The notes beneath the pieces are model-generated. The model had not been told where the DNA came from. It was given only the letters and a program-made list of their open reading frames with translations, and did no database searches. Of a stretch of 62,258 nt of DNA, positions 38,983 through 45,765 are shown piece after piece. Position numbers and translations under genes: made by a program. Positions within the stretch are counted from its first letter, which is position 1, and every line of letters begins with the position of its first letter. Source of the DNA: a virus; the IMG/VR virus record IMGVR_UViG_3300046533_000679, positions 1 to 62,258 of that record. One strand, given 5' to 3'.

Positions 38983-39127
38983 CGCCGTCCCTCCGATCGC
39001 GCGAGTGCTCGTCGCGCCACGCCATCGACACCCGATCGTCCGCCTTCGCGTCCTGCACCATCAGCCAGGCCACGCCGCCCACGAGCACGACCGCGACGAC
39101 CGAGGCGACGGCGACGGCGACGATCAC
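38975..39127 (-). CDS. 50-aa single-pass membrane protein (prophage M)
   Basis: It is the orthologue of 2848-2997. A GTG start overlaps the previous stop. One hydrophobic helix (IVAVAVASVVAVVLVGGVAW) precedes a charged tail identical in its core to that of L. Function unknown. Confidence 0.65.
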   Translation of the reverse strand: MIVAVAVASVVAVVLVGGVAWLMVQDAKADDRVSMAWRDEHSRDRRDGDG

Positions 39128-39396
39128 GCGACCTCCGGCTCGGGCCGGCAGCGGCCGGGATAGATCGGCGCCAGGCGGGCGCGCTGGTCGGCGTACGTCG
39201 GCTGGTGGTGTTCGGCGAGCGGCGCCGCGCCAAAGCCCGCGATGATCTCGACGCCGCACTCGACGCACTCGAGCAGGTCCGCATCCCAGAGCTTGTAGGG
39301 CGATCCATCCTCGAGCTGTTCCTCGACCGTCACGCTGTTCTGTTTCACGCGCAGGAAGCGGCCACAGCCACAGAGGACGTTCGAGCTCGTGGGCAT
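39124..39396 (-). CDS. 90-aa zinc-ribbon protein (prophage M)
   Basis: It is the orthologue of 2994-3266, with CGCG and CVECGVE metal knuckles and only a handful of substitutions. Start and stop overlap the neighbours. Probably nucleic-acid binding. Confidence 0.7.
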   Translation of the reverse strand: MPTSSNVLCGCGRFLRVKQNSVTVEEQLEDGSPYKLWDADLLECVECGVEIIAGFGAAPLAEHHQPTYADQRARLAPIYPGRCRPEPEVA

Positions 39397-39626
39397 CAGC
39401 GCACCCCGCGCTTGCGGCCGAACACCAGCGACGGCCGGCCCCACTCGCCCGCCAGGTACTGGTCGATCAGGTCGGCGCGGTACCGCGGGCGCCGGCCGAT
39501 GCGCGGGCGCAGCTCCTCAAGGAACGGGAGCGCGCCGGCCTTGCGCTGGCGCGCGAACGTCCGTCGCGACATCTGCAACCGCTCAAGGATCTGCGGTACG
39601 ACGTAGCACCGCTGTTCGGCAGTCAT
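39396..39626 (-). CDS. HTH/excisionase-like protein, 76 aa (prophage M)
   Basis: The segment VVPQILERLQMSRRTFARQRK followed by IGRRPRYRADLIDQYLAG is a winged-helix pattern of the AlpA/excisionase type. It occupies the slot of L's unrelated 3266-3535 gene, right after the repressor (ATGA overlap). It may be an excisionase or early regulator. Confidence 0.68.
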   Translation of the reverse strand: MTAEQRCYVVPQILERLQMSRRTFARQRKAGALPFLEELRPRIGRRPRYRADLIDQYLAGEWGRPSLVFGRKRGVR

Positions 39627-39838
39627 GCGATCTTCCGTTTCTGGGTGTGTTCGATGGCCCGGGCAACAACGCCGGGCGTGGTATCGAGCGCCTCGGCCAG
39701 GGCAGAGATCGTCGACCAACGCGGATCGCGCACCTTGCCGAGCTCGAGCTGACTGATGGTGGTCTGTTCGACCCCGGTGACCTTGGCGAGCCGGTACTGC
39801 GTGAGGCCCGCGCGCTCCCGAAGTTGCCGGAAATTCAT
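39623..39838 (-). CDS. XRE-family repressor of prophage M
   Basis: This 71-aa protein is nearly all HTH domain: FRQLRERAGLTQYRLAKVTG, EQTTISQLELGKVRDP, then ALAEALDTTPGVVARA. It starts 8 nt after the -10 of its leftward promoter, so the message should be leaderless. It differs from L's repressor (3532-3828). As first gene of the early operon it may be the Cro-like arm of the switch, with 39943-40422 as the opposing regulator; which is the lysogenic repressor is unclear. Confidence 0.82.
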   Translation of the reverse strand: MNFRQLRERAGLTQYRLAKVTGVEQTTISQLELGKVRDPRWSTISALAEALDTTPGVVARAIEHTQKRKIA

Positions 39839-39840
39839 TT

Positions 39841-39898
39841 CCGGAAAAGATAGAAAAGCTTTCCGGCTTTGTCAAGGAATTTAATTCCATGCTAGGAT
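39841..39898. promoter_or_regulatory. divergent overlapping promoters of the M immunity switch
   Basis: Leftward: TTGACA (39870-39875), 17 bp, TATCTT (39847-39852). Rightward: TTGTCA (39869-39874), 18 bp, TAGGAT (39893-39898). The two -35 boxes overlap almost completely, so polymerase can use only one at a time. The perfect palindrome GGAATTTAATTCC (39876-39888) fills the rightward spacer, and TTTCCGGAAA lies next to the leftward start. This is a classic bistable-switch layout. Confidence 0.78.
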
Positions 39899-39942
39899 TT
39901 ACTTCCACAACTGAGCTGGCAATCACTCAAGGAGACGACCCA

Positions 39943-40422
39943 GTGCGTGCATCGTTAGGAGAAATTTTCTACAATGTGGCCGTGACCCCAGCGGAGTTGT
40001 GGAAGGCGGTCGGCGTAGCGTTGCAACGGGCGCGCTTGGACCGGCACGAGAAACCGATCGATGTGGAACGAGCCGGGTGGCCGACCTACAAGACCGTGCA
40101 GGCCATCGAGGCCGGGGATGCCGGCACGGTCGATAGTCTCGAGAAGTGCGCGCGCGCCCTCGACCTGTCGATCGTGGACGTGCTGCACGCCGTCCTCGAA
40201 TCGCGGGTCACGCCGCTTAGTCCCGAGGCCGCCCAGATCGTGCGGAAATTTGCGGAGACGACTGTGGCTGGTCGCACCGCGCTACTCGCAACCGCGAACG
40301 CGCTCCCATTGGCCGAGGCGCCGCCGGCGCCACCTCTGAAACCGGTCGGCGGGGCAACGCCACCAAAAGCGCGTGCACCGCGGCCTGGCCGTCGGGCCGC
40401 AGGGCGTCGTACTGATCAGTGA
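39943..40422 (+). CDS. second XRE-like regulator, 159 aa (prophage M)
   Basis: The GTG at 39943 has AAGGAG 8 nt upstream and lies after the rightward promoter; an in-frame ATG at 39889 would precede the -10 and is unlikely. An HTH-type region (WKAVGVALQRARLDRHEKP, then YKTVQAIEAGDAGTVDSLEK) spans about residues 15-90. A Pro/Arg-rich tail follows. It diverges from the 71-aa repressor and precedes int, so it probably maintains lysogeny or controls int. Confidence 0.68.
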   Translation: MRASLGEIFYNVAVTPAELWKAVGVALQRARLDRHEKPIDVERAGWPTYKTVQAIEAGDAGTVDSLEKCARALDLSIVDVLHAVLESRVTPLSPEAAQIVRKFAETTVAGRTALLATANALPLAEAPPAPPLKPVGGATPPKARAPRPGRRAAGRRTDQ

Positions 40423-40584
40423 TCCACTGATGTGTCTTGGCAAGAGCCGCGGATGTCGTCGACGCCATAAGAACCCGACGCCTCCTTAGGGACGAAGCGT
40501 CAAACGTACGCCGAAAGAGTGAACTCCTTCAATAGGATTTTTCTACATAGGACACGATGGTGCATACCGTTGAGACTGACCCTA

Positions 40585-40602
40585 CCTGTCAAAACAGACA
40601 GG
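40585..40602. promoter_or_regulatory. CCTGTC...GACAGG palindrome upstream of int
   Basis: A perfect 6-bp inverted repeat with a 6-bp AT-rich spacer lies about 35 bp before the integrase ATG, inside the 213-bp gap that otherwise holds no gene I can support. It could be an operator for int or an arm-type site. Confidence 0.45.
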
Positions 40603-40635
40603 GGATAAACCGATGGCAATGATGGTAGGCGCGCA

Positions 40636-41757
40636 ATGACCCGCCGTCGCCAAGAGATCGGAATTCGCCGCAAGGCCGATGGCTGGCAAGCCTTCATCGA
40701 CGTGGACGGCGAGTTTCGATCGAAGCAGTTCGCGATCGACACACCCGTCGTCGAGATGCGCGCCTGGCGCGATGCGCAGGCCGGGACCGCGCGCGCCCCG
40801 CTGACCGCCGGCTCGTTCGCGGCGGACGTGGCGACGTATCTGCGACGCCCGGAGATTGCCGCGATGCCGACCATGAGCGAACGCGCGCGCCATCTGCAGC
40901 TCTGGATCGACGCGCTCGGCGGCGCGCGCTCACGCTATACGGTCACGCGGGCCGAGGTCGAGGCGGTCCTGCAAGACTGGCTGGCCGCGGGCCTTGCGCA
41001 GCCGACGGTCTACCATCGACGCACCGCGCTCGGGTCGTTCTACGTCGTGATGAACGGCGACGCCGGCGGCCACAATCCGGTGACCGGCACCACGCGCCCC
41101 GATCACTACCGACCCGTCGATCGCTCGGTGCCCTTCGCCACGCTCGAGCGCATTCTCGAGGCGATGCCGGCCGAGCGTCAGATCGCGAAAGGCATCCGGC
41201 AGCCGTCCTTCGCACGGCTGCGCGTCGCCGTCATCCTGCATACCGGCATCCCGCCGGCCGAACTGATGAAGCTAAGCGCGCACCTGTTCGACCGCAAGGG
41301 CGCGTTCGTGCGGATGCCGTGGCGCGACAAGGGCGGCGGCACGCCGGCGCACACGCGCGAGCTCTCCGCGGCCGGCGTCGCCGCGTTCGTCGCGCTCGAT
41401 GCCGCGGGCGCCTGGGGGCCGTTCGCGGCCGAGCGGTTGTCGACGTCGTTCAAGCGGGCGGCCCGGAAGGTGTGCGGAGCCGACACGCCGATCCGCCTCT
41501 ACGACCTGCGGCACAGCCTCGGCGCCGACACTTACCGCGAGACGCACGACCTGGCGACGGTCGGCCGGTTGCTCGGCCATGTCGCGGGCTCGATCGTGAC
41601 GCAGCGGTATGCGATGGGCGCCCATGCGGAGGTCGATCGCGCGGCGCTCGTGAAATTACAGGCCGCGCGCGCGGCCCAACGGCCGCTTAGCTTGCCCGCG
41701 AAACTTGCCCGACGCCGCAAACAGCCGCAGATACAGCGCTTAGCGAACGGGTCCTAA
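40636..41757 (+). CDS. int: tyrosine-recombinase integrase (prophage M)
   Basis: This 373-aa protein has an N-terminal arm-binding domain (GIRRKADGWQAFIDVDGEF), a SAM-like core-binding domain (about 65-165) and a catalytic domain. The latter has WRDKGGG (Lys), YDLRHSLG (Arg, with Tyr at the usual His), LLGHVAGS and the nucleophile in TQRYAMG. The position of the first catalytic Arg reads HTGIPPAEL, with Pro for Arg. Its stop lies at the edge of the tRNA-Gly attachment site, as expected for a tRNA-targeting phage. Confidence 0.88.
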   Translation: MTRRRQEIGIRRKADGWQAFIDVDGEFRSKQFAIDTPVVEMRAWRDAQAGTARAPLTAGSFAADVATYLRRPEIAAMPTMSERARHLQLWIDALGGARSRYTVTRAEVEAVLQDWLAAGLAQPTVYHRRTALGSFYVVMNGDAGGHNPVTGTTRPDHYRPVDRSVPFATLERILEAMPAERQIAKGIRQPSFARLRVAVILHTGIPPAELMKLSAHLFDRKGAFVRMPWRDKGGGTPAHTRELSAAGVAAFVALDAAGAWGPFAAERLSTSFKRAARKVCGADTPIRLYDLRHSLGADTYRETHDLATVGRLLGHVAGSIVTQRYAMGAHAEVDRAALVKLQAARAAQRPLSLPAKLARRRKQPQIQRLANGS

Positions 41758-41803
41758 GCTTCCCAAGCCTCGGACACGGGTTCGATCCCCGTAGCCCGCT
41801 CCA
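41756..41803 (+). other. attachment site: 3' part of tRNA-Gly(CCC)
   Basis: From 41758 the sequence matches the 3' half of a glycine tRNA. It has the anticodon loop TTCCCAA (CCC at 41762-41764), T arm ACGGG-TTCGATC-CCCGT, acceptor strand AGCCCGC, discriminator T and encoded CCA. The 5' half is missing: the anticodon stem already mismatches at 41757. This is therefore a phage-borne att copy between prophages M and R. The intact tRNA should lie at the far left of the array. Confidence 0.88.
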
Positions 41804-41941
41804 CTCCACAATCCCCAGAACATTCAATGATTTGCTCGGAAACGGCGCGATTCGCGCGCGGTTTCATCGCGGCCACGAACGGTCAGAACGGGGCGTTTTG
41901 TGCCGTTGCGCACGCTAACCTTGCCCAGGAACTTGCCAAGA

Positions 41942-41986
41942 GTTGCAATAAGTTGCAGTAGTGTTGCAGAATGTTGCACATGCAAC
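41942..41986. repeat. helically phased GTTGCA repeats beside att
   Basis: GTTGCA begins at 41942, 41952, 41963 and 41973, steps of 10, 11 and 10 bp, and an inverted copy (TGCAAC) follows at 41981. Placing the same face of the helix every turn is typical of arm-type sites or cooperative operators. The array overlaps the possible ATG start of the arm-domain gene, suggesting autoregulation or attachment-site function. Confidence 0.65.
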
Positions 41987-42318
41987 ACAGCGATCCTCGA
42001 GTGGGAATTCGACGTGCCGGCCAGGGCTGGCAAGCGTACGTGCGTGTCGGCGGCCACTTCGTCAGCCGCATGTTTCCCCGCACGGCCACGCGCGACGAAA
42101 TGCAAGCCTGGCGGCACAGTCAACGGCCCGAGTCCGCGACGCCCGCACCGACCATCCGCGTGCACGAGCTGAGCGATGCGCTCAAAACGGAGATGTTAGC
42201 CATCGTCCAGGAGGCGATCCGCGACCAGGCGAACGGCAAGGGGCCGACGCTACAGGGCGTCCGCGCCCGCCTCTATCCCCCGCCGGCCAAGCCGATCGCC
42301 TCGCCTGCGGCGCCCTGA
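41971..42318 (+). CDS. stand-alone integrase arm-binding-domain protein, up to 115 aa (prophage R)
   Basis: Residues about 10-50 (VGIRRAGQGWQAYVRVGGHF, then a segment ending EMQAWR) are clearly similar to the arm-binding domain of the integrase at 40636-41757. No core-binding or catalytic domain follows. Instead there is a helical region (LKTEMLAIVQEAIRDQANG) and a Pro-rich end. The ATG at 41971 lies in the GTTGCA array; GTG at 42001 is an alternative. It may be a recombination directionality factor or the remnant of a lost integrase. Confidence 0.68.
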   Translation: MLHMQHSDPRVGIRRAGQGWQAYVRVGGHFVSRMFPRTATRDEMQAWRHSQRPESATPAPTIRVHELSDALKTEMLAIVQEAIRDQANGKGPTLQGVRARLYPPPAKPIASPAAP

Positions 42319-42362
42319 CGCGCCGGGCGGGCCGTCTAGGGCCGCGCCGCGCGCCGCGGCCG

Positions 42363-42482
42363 TCATCGCGCCCGCGAGTACAGCCAGTGCGCCCCGACCG
42401 TGACCACACAGACATAGACCACGATGACGCCGAGCAGGTCGATCACGTCCTGGCCGGTGATGGTGATGACGAGCGCGCTCAT
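42363..42482 (-). CDS. 39-aa single-pass membrane protein (prophage R left end)
   Basis: The peptide has one hydrophobic helix (VIDLLGVIVVYVCVVTVGAHW). It starts at the ATG overlapping the stop of an exonuclease-like remnant, the same arrangement as the 39-aa gene at 44173-44292 after the intact exonuclease. The two membrane proteins share size and context but little sequence. Confidence 0.55.
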   Translation of the reverse strand: MSALVITITGQDVIDLLGVIVVYVCVVTVGAHWLYSRAR

Positions 42483-42516
42483 CGCGCCCTCGCGATCCGC
42501 TCAACCCGGACGTTCT
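42480..42516 (-). pseudogene. 3' remnant of a third exonuclease gene
   Basis: The minus frame reads NVRVERIARAR and a stop, matching the C-termini of the two complete exonucleases (VKVEPIARAR and VAVEPIASAR). It is followed by the same type of overlapping membrane-protein start. Nothing upstream continues the gene, so this is probably a recombination scar of an older nuclease module. Confidence 0.55.
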
Positions 42517-42542
42517 TTGTCGTCGTGCCAGCTAACATGGCT

Positions 42543-42612
42543 CTATTGGACCATCGACGGAGCGGACGGTCGATGACGGGACGGGCCAATCGATTGACAT
42601 TCGCGGCCGCGT
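42543..42612. repeat. about 60-bp inverted repeat, copy 1
   Basis: The sequence from TGGACCATCGAC to ATTGACATTCGCGGCC recurs in inverted orientation at about 46990-47055 with few differences. It includes GATGACGGGACGGGCCAATC and the palindrome CAATCGATTG overlapping TTGACA. A 50-aa frame from 42537 covers it, but this looks incidental. The pair encloses about 4.4 kb, from the P63C gene to the HicA cassette. Confidence 0.6.
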
Positions 42613-42683
42613 TGAAGCGGCGTTGTGAGCAGGCCGGGCGCGACCCCTCCGCCACCCCAATACCGGCCCCCTCTATTCGTTGG

Positions 42684-42716
42684 CGCTAAGCATGATTGTG
42701 TTTACGATGCTTAGCG
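42684..42716. promoter_or_regulatory. 10-bp inverted repeat in front of the P63C gene
   Basis: CGCTAAGCAT and ATGCTTAGCG are perfect complements separated by 13 nt. The repeat ends shortly before the ribosome site (GGAGG) of the P63C gene at 42733. As DNA it could be an operator; as RNA, a hairpin controlling translation. Confidence 0.6.
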
Positions 42717-42732
42717 TCACGCAGGAGGCACA

Positions 42733-43773
42733 ATGGCTACCGAAAAAGATCCTCACGTCCCGACCGTCGCGGAGATCGGCGCCAGAGGCGGCCGCGCACG
42801 AGCCGCGAAACTGACCCGGGAACAGCGCAGCGAAATTGCCCGGCAGGCCGCGATTCAACGATGGGGCGAAGTCGTCGAGGTCGACGGGCTTCGAAAGGCC
42901 ACGCATCAGGCACCCCTGGCGATCGGCGGCATCACGATCCCGGTCGCGGTCCTCGATGATGGCACTCGCGTGTTGTCCCTCAACGGGTTCATCAGGGCCA
43001 TTGGCCGCACGGGCCGGCCACGGAGAGCGACCGCCAGCTTCGGTTTACCTATTTTTTTGGACTCCGCGAACCTGAAGCCCTTTATTTCCGCTGACTTACT
43101 AGAAGCTTCAAAGGCTATCCCCTACAAGCCGACCTCTCGCGGCGGTGGCGGGATCGCGTTCGGCTACAAGGCCGAGTTTCTCCCGCAGGTGTGCAACGTG
43201 TTCCTCGATGCCAAGGAAGCCGGCGCATTGGGCGCGCAGCAGCTGCACATTTGGGAGCGCTGTCGTGTGCTGAGCCGAGGATTTGCGGTCGTCGGCATCA
43301 CCGCTTTGATCGATGAGGCCACTGGGTATCAAGAGGTCCGAGATCGACAAGCCCTGCAAGCCATTCTGGACCGATATTTGAGAAAGGAACTCGCCGCCTG
43401 GGCCCGGCGATTTCCCGATGAGTTCTATCAGCAGATGTTTCGCTTGAAGGGCTGGGAGTGGCGCGGCATGGGGCTCAAGCGACCGCGCATCGTCGGACTC
43501 TATACCGCCGACGTCGTGTATCAACGACTCGCGCCCAGCCTCTTAGAGGAATTGCAACGCCTGAATCCAAAAGATGAGCACGGACGCCGATCCTCCAAAC
43601 ATCACCAGTGGCTGACGGAGGACGTGGGTCACCCCGCCCTGGCCCAGCATCTCTACGCGGTGATCGGGTTGATGCGAATTTCAGAGGCGTGGGAGGAGTT
43701 CTATCGTCTGCTTCAGCGCGCGTACCCGAAAAAGAATACGACCATGCTGCTACCGTTCCCGCCCAGCCGGTGA
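42733..43773 (+). CDS. P63C-domain protein, 346 aa (prophage R)
   Basis: The C-terminal 200 residues match the P63C family: ALIDEATGYQEVRDRQALQ, KELAAWARRFPDEFYQQMF, RIVGLYTADVVYQRLAP, RSSKHHQWLTEDVGHPALAQ. The N-terminus has a basic helix (EIGARGGRARAAKLTREQR). P63C proteins occur in phages and mobile elements, sometimes with antirepressor-like domains. A strong ribosome site lies at the ATG. It is on the plus strand, with lower GC than neighbours, suggesting separate acquisition. Confidence 0.82.
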   Translation: MATEKDPHVPTVAEIGARGGRARAAKLTREQRSEIARQAAIQRWGEVVEVDGLRKATHQAPLAIGGITIPVAVLDDGTRVLSLNGFIRAIGRTGRPRRATASFGLPIFLDSANLKPFISADLLEASKAIPYKPTSRGGGGIAFGYKAEFLPQVCNVFLDAKEAGALGAQQLHIWERCRVLSRGFAVVGITALIDEATGYQEVRDRQALQAILDRYLRKELAAWARRFPDEFYQQMFRLKGWEWRGMGLKRPRIVGLYTADVVYQRLAPSLLEELQRLNPKDEHGRRSSKHHQWLTEDVGHPALAQHLYAVIGLMRISEAWEEFYRLLQRAYPKKNTTMLLPFPPSR

Positions 43774-43832
43774 AGCTGGCGGTGCCGGCGACGGCCACTG
43801 TTCGGCGTGGATCGCGGCGCCCGTACCGATCG

Positions 43833-44060
43833 CTAGATTTGGCTAGATCCCGAAGTGGAAAAAGGTGGAGGCACCGTCTCGACCGCGGGGCGCTCGGGCT
43901 CGGGTGTCAATGGGAGTTTGTCGGAGTTTCTCGGAGTCCCAGCGACGGCGAGCCGGGCGAGCTCGGCGGCGGCGGCGTCCTGGCCGGCGTAGATCGCCTG
44001 GACCGCCAGGCAGGCGGCGAGAATCTCGGCCAGGGTCGGCGGGGTCTGGTGGTCGGTCAT
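43833..44060 (-). CDS. 75-aa helical protein, nuclease module (prophage R)
   Basis: It is the homologue of 26901-27095 with PPTLAEILAACLAVQAIYAG, an Ala-rich helix and a longer Pro/Ser tail. It follows its own extended -10 promoter and a two-unit repeat leader. Function unknown. Confidence 0.62.
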   Translation of the reverse strand: MTDHQTPPTLAEILAACLAVQAIYAGQDAAAAELARLAVAGTPRNSDKLPLTPEPERPAVETVPPPFSTSGSSQI

Positions 44061-44069
44061 GGGGAGACG

Positions 44070-44123
44070 TTCGAAGCAGGTTCGGGGAACGGTTCGAAGA
44101 TGGTTCGGGGAACGGCGATTTTA
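44070..44123 (-). promoter_or_regulatory. extended -10 promoter with two 23-bp repeats (prophage R)
   Basis: On the minus strand TGC-TAAAAT (hexamer 44118-44123) is an extended -10. Downstream, 44070-44115 holds two 23-bp tandem units, each with the palindromes TTCGAA and GTTCGGGGAAC, a plausible operator. M has the matching promoter with unrelated repeats, implying a different regulator. Confidence 0.58.
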
Positions 44124-44172
44124 GCAGAGCTCGGCCGCCGGTTCCACGTCAGAACCAGCGGCCGGCCGCGGT

Positions 44173-44292
44173 CTAGCGGTCGGCGCGACGTCCGGCGCGC
44201 GCGTCCTCAAGGCCGGCACGATAGCCGCCGAAGTAGATGACGAACACGCCGACGAACGTGGCGATGAGCTCGATCCACTCGTGGCTCGTCAT
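44173..44292 (-). CDS. 39-aa single-pass membrane protein (prophage R)
   Basis: One hydrophobic helix (WIELIATFVGVFVIYFGGY) is followed by a basic tail (RAGRRADR). The start overlaps the exonuclease stop (ATGA). A similar-sized peptide follows the exonuclease remnant at 42363-42482; M has none at this site. Confidence 0.58.
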   Translation of the reverse strand: MTSHEWIELIATFVGVFVIYFGGYRAGLEDARAGRRADR

Positions 44293-45155
44293 CGCGCGCT
44301 CGCGATCGGCTCGACGGCGACGATCCGCGGCAGCGGCGACAGCGGCGGGAGCGGCTCCGCCTTCGCCGCGCGGGGCTTGCGCGCCTTGAACGCGGCCTCG
44401 TTCGAATACGTCCACTCCCACAACGCGCGCGTCGCGAGGAACACCGGCAACAGCGCCGCAGGCGTCGGGACCGGCACCACCTCGACCGGCGGATCGCCGG
44501 CCACTTTCGGCAGGCGGATAATCAGCGATTGCGCCGGCGCCTGATAGCCCATTTCCTCGAGCGCCGCGCCGTAGGCCGCCGCTTGGAGATGCGCCTCGGC
44601 GTAGACGGCCTTCCCGGTCTTGAAATCGATATTGCTCACGACCCCGTCGACGCGCGCCAACAGGTCCAGCGTGCCGGCGTAGCGGTGCCGTTTCGAGTAG
44701 ACGATCCGTTCAATCAGGATCGGCTTGAGCTGCACGCGCACCGCCCAGGCCTTGAACGCCTGCACCGCAATCAACGCCGGCGCGCTGATGACCGGCTTCG
44801 GGCCGGCCTCGGCGCCGAGCGCCGTCCGGAGCAACCATTCGATCGCTTTGTGCGTTTCCGTCCCGATGTTGCCCTCGCGCTCGAGCGTGCGCTGATGCGC
44901 CTTGATCGTGCCGAGCTTGGCCGCCAGCGCGGCCGCGAACCACGAGCCCGGATACCGCTGCCCCGCCGCGCCGAGCTCGTCGTAGAGCGTCGTCGCGGCC
45001 TCACTGACGGCCTCGCGCTCCTGCTTCGCGGCCCACGGAATCAGTGCAGGTTTAGAAATTGCCGTGAGGACGTGCGTCACCGAGGGGTAGAGCTCGCCGT
45101 CGACATTGTAGAACCGGCCGTTGGGGCCGTTGACTTGCGTCACCTGGGCCGCCAT
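44289..45155 (-). CDS. PD-(D/E)XK exonuclease of the Cas4/RecB type (prophage R)
   Basis: This 288-aa protein is the orthologue of 27187-28044. It has GTETHKAIEW, YAGTLDLLARV, SNIDFKTGKA and QAAAYGAAL motifs. It overlaps the partner gene (TAATG) and the membrane peptide (ATGA). Confidence 0.87.
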   Translation of the reverse strand: MAAQVTQVNGPNGRFYNVDGELYPSVTHVLTAISKPALIPWAAKQEREAVSEAATTLYDELGAAGQRYPGSWFAAALAAKLGTIKAHQRTLEREGNIGTETHKAIEWLLRTALGAEAGPKPVISAPALIAVQAFKAWAVRVQLKPILIERIVYSKRHRYAGTLDLLARVDGVVSNIDFKTGKAVYAEAHLQAAAYGAALEEMGYQAPAQSLIIRLPKVAGDPPVEVVPVPTPAALLPVFLATRALWEWTYSNEAAFKARKPRAAKAEPLPPLSPLPRIVAVEPIASAR

Positions 45156-45577
45156 TAGTAGGCCCGTCCCCGTCCCTGGCCGTCCGCCAGATCAATCTCG
45201 AGCGCGTCGACGAGGATCGCCGGGCCCGCCTCGCGGCGCGCGGGCACCGCGGCCGGCGCCTTGATGCGGATCACGTCGTGCTTTTCCTTGCCGAAGGTGT
45301 CGACGGTCGCGAACAGGGTCACGGTGACGCCGGTCCACTGCTCGGTGATCGCGGTGCCGGCGATCGCGATGATGGCGCGCGCGTTGGTCTTGTTGAGCAA
45401 CAAGCCTTTGTCCTTGCCGGCGAAGTGCAGAATCGCTTTCGTCTCGACGCTGCCGGTCCGCCCGCCGCGGACCTGCTCAAAGGTCACGCGCGCGATCGTC
45501 ACGGTCGGGGTCCTGCCCTTCAGGTCGTGCGCTTTGAGATACCGGCTCGGAAAATAGTCGTTAATGTTCGTGGTCAT
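45155..45577 (-). CDS. conserved nuclease-partner protein, 140 aa (prophage R)
   Basis: It is the orthologue of 28044-28490 with NDYFPSRYLKAHDLKG, GLLLNKTNARAIIAIAG and ATVDTFGKEKHDVIRIKAP. The linker before the acidic end (ALEIDLADG) is shorter than in M. It starts at the ATG at 45575-45577. Confidence 0.75.
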   Translation of the reverse strand: MTTNINDYFPSRYLKAHDLKGRTPTVTIARVTFEQVRGGRTGSVETKAILHFAGKDKGLLLNKTNARAIIAIAGTAITEQWTGVTVTLFATVDTFGKEKHDVIRIKAPAAVPARREAGPAILVDALEIDLADGQGRGRAY

Positions 45578-45579
45578 GG

Positions 45580-45765
45580 TTAGCGGTTCCTGGTCGTGGG
45601 GGTGAGGGTATAAGGGCGATCCAGCGTGAGCGGGATCTGGAGGCGCGCGGCGCGCTGCTGCGCGATGCGGCGCAGACAGGCGGCGAGCGAGCGGCCGCGG
45701 CCGAGCGCCCGCACCACGGCGGCGAGCTCGGCGGCGGTCAGGGTGAGCGGCGGCGCGGCGCGCAT
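45580..45765 (-). CDS. 61-aa helical protein (prophage R)
   Basis: It is the orthologue of 28493-28684. The helix pair LTAAELAAVVRALGRGRSLA then ACLRRI is conserved and the tail is different. The start overlaps the upstream stop (TAATG). Function unknown. Confidence 0.6.
   Translation of the reverse strand: MRAAPPLTLTAAELAAVVRALGRGRSLAACLRRIAQQRAARLQIPLTLDRPYTLTPTTRNR

Noticed and set aside
40423-40635. Possible small gene between the second regulator and int
   Set aside because: No frame with a start, ribosome site and plausible composition was found; only the CCTGTC palindrome stands out.
41756-41803. Complete tRNA-Gly gene
   Set aside because: Only the part from the anticodon loop to CCA is present. 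The anticodon stem cannot pair with the 5' side and no D arm or 5' acceptor strand exists.
42537-42689. 50-aa plus-strand ORF over the inverted repeat
   Set aside because: It has no ribosome site, and its similarity to the 47-kb region is explained by the DNA inverted repeat, where the matching frame lacks a sensible start.
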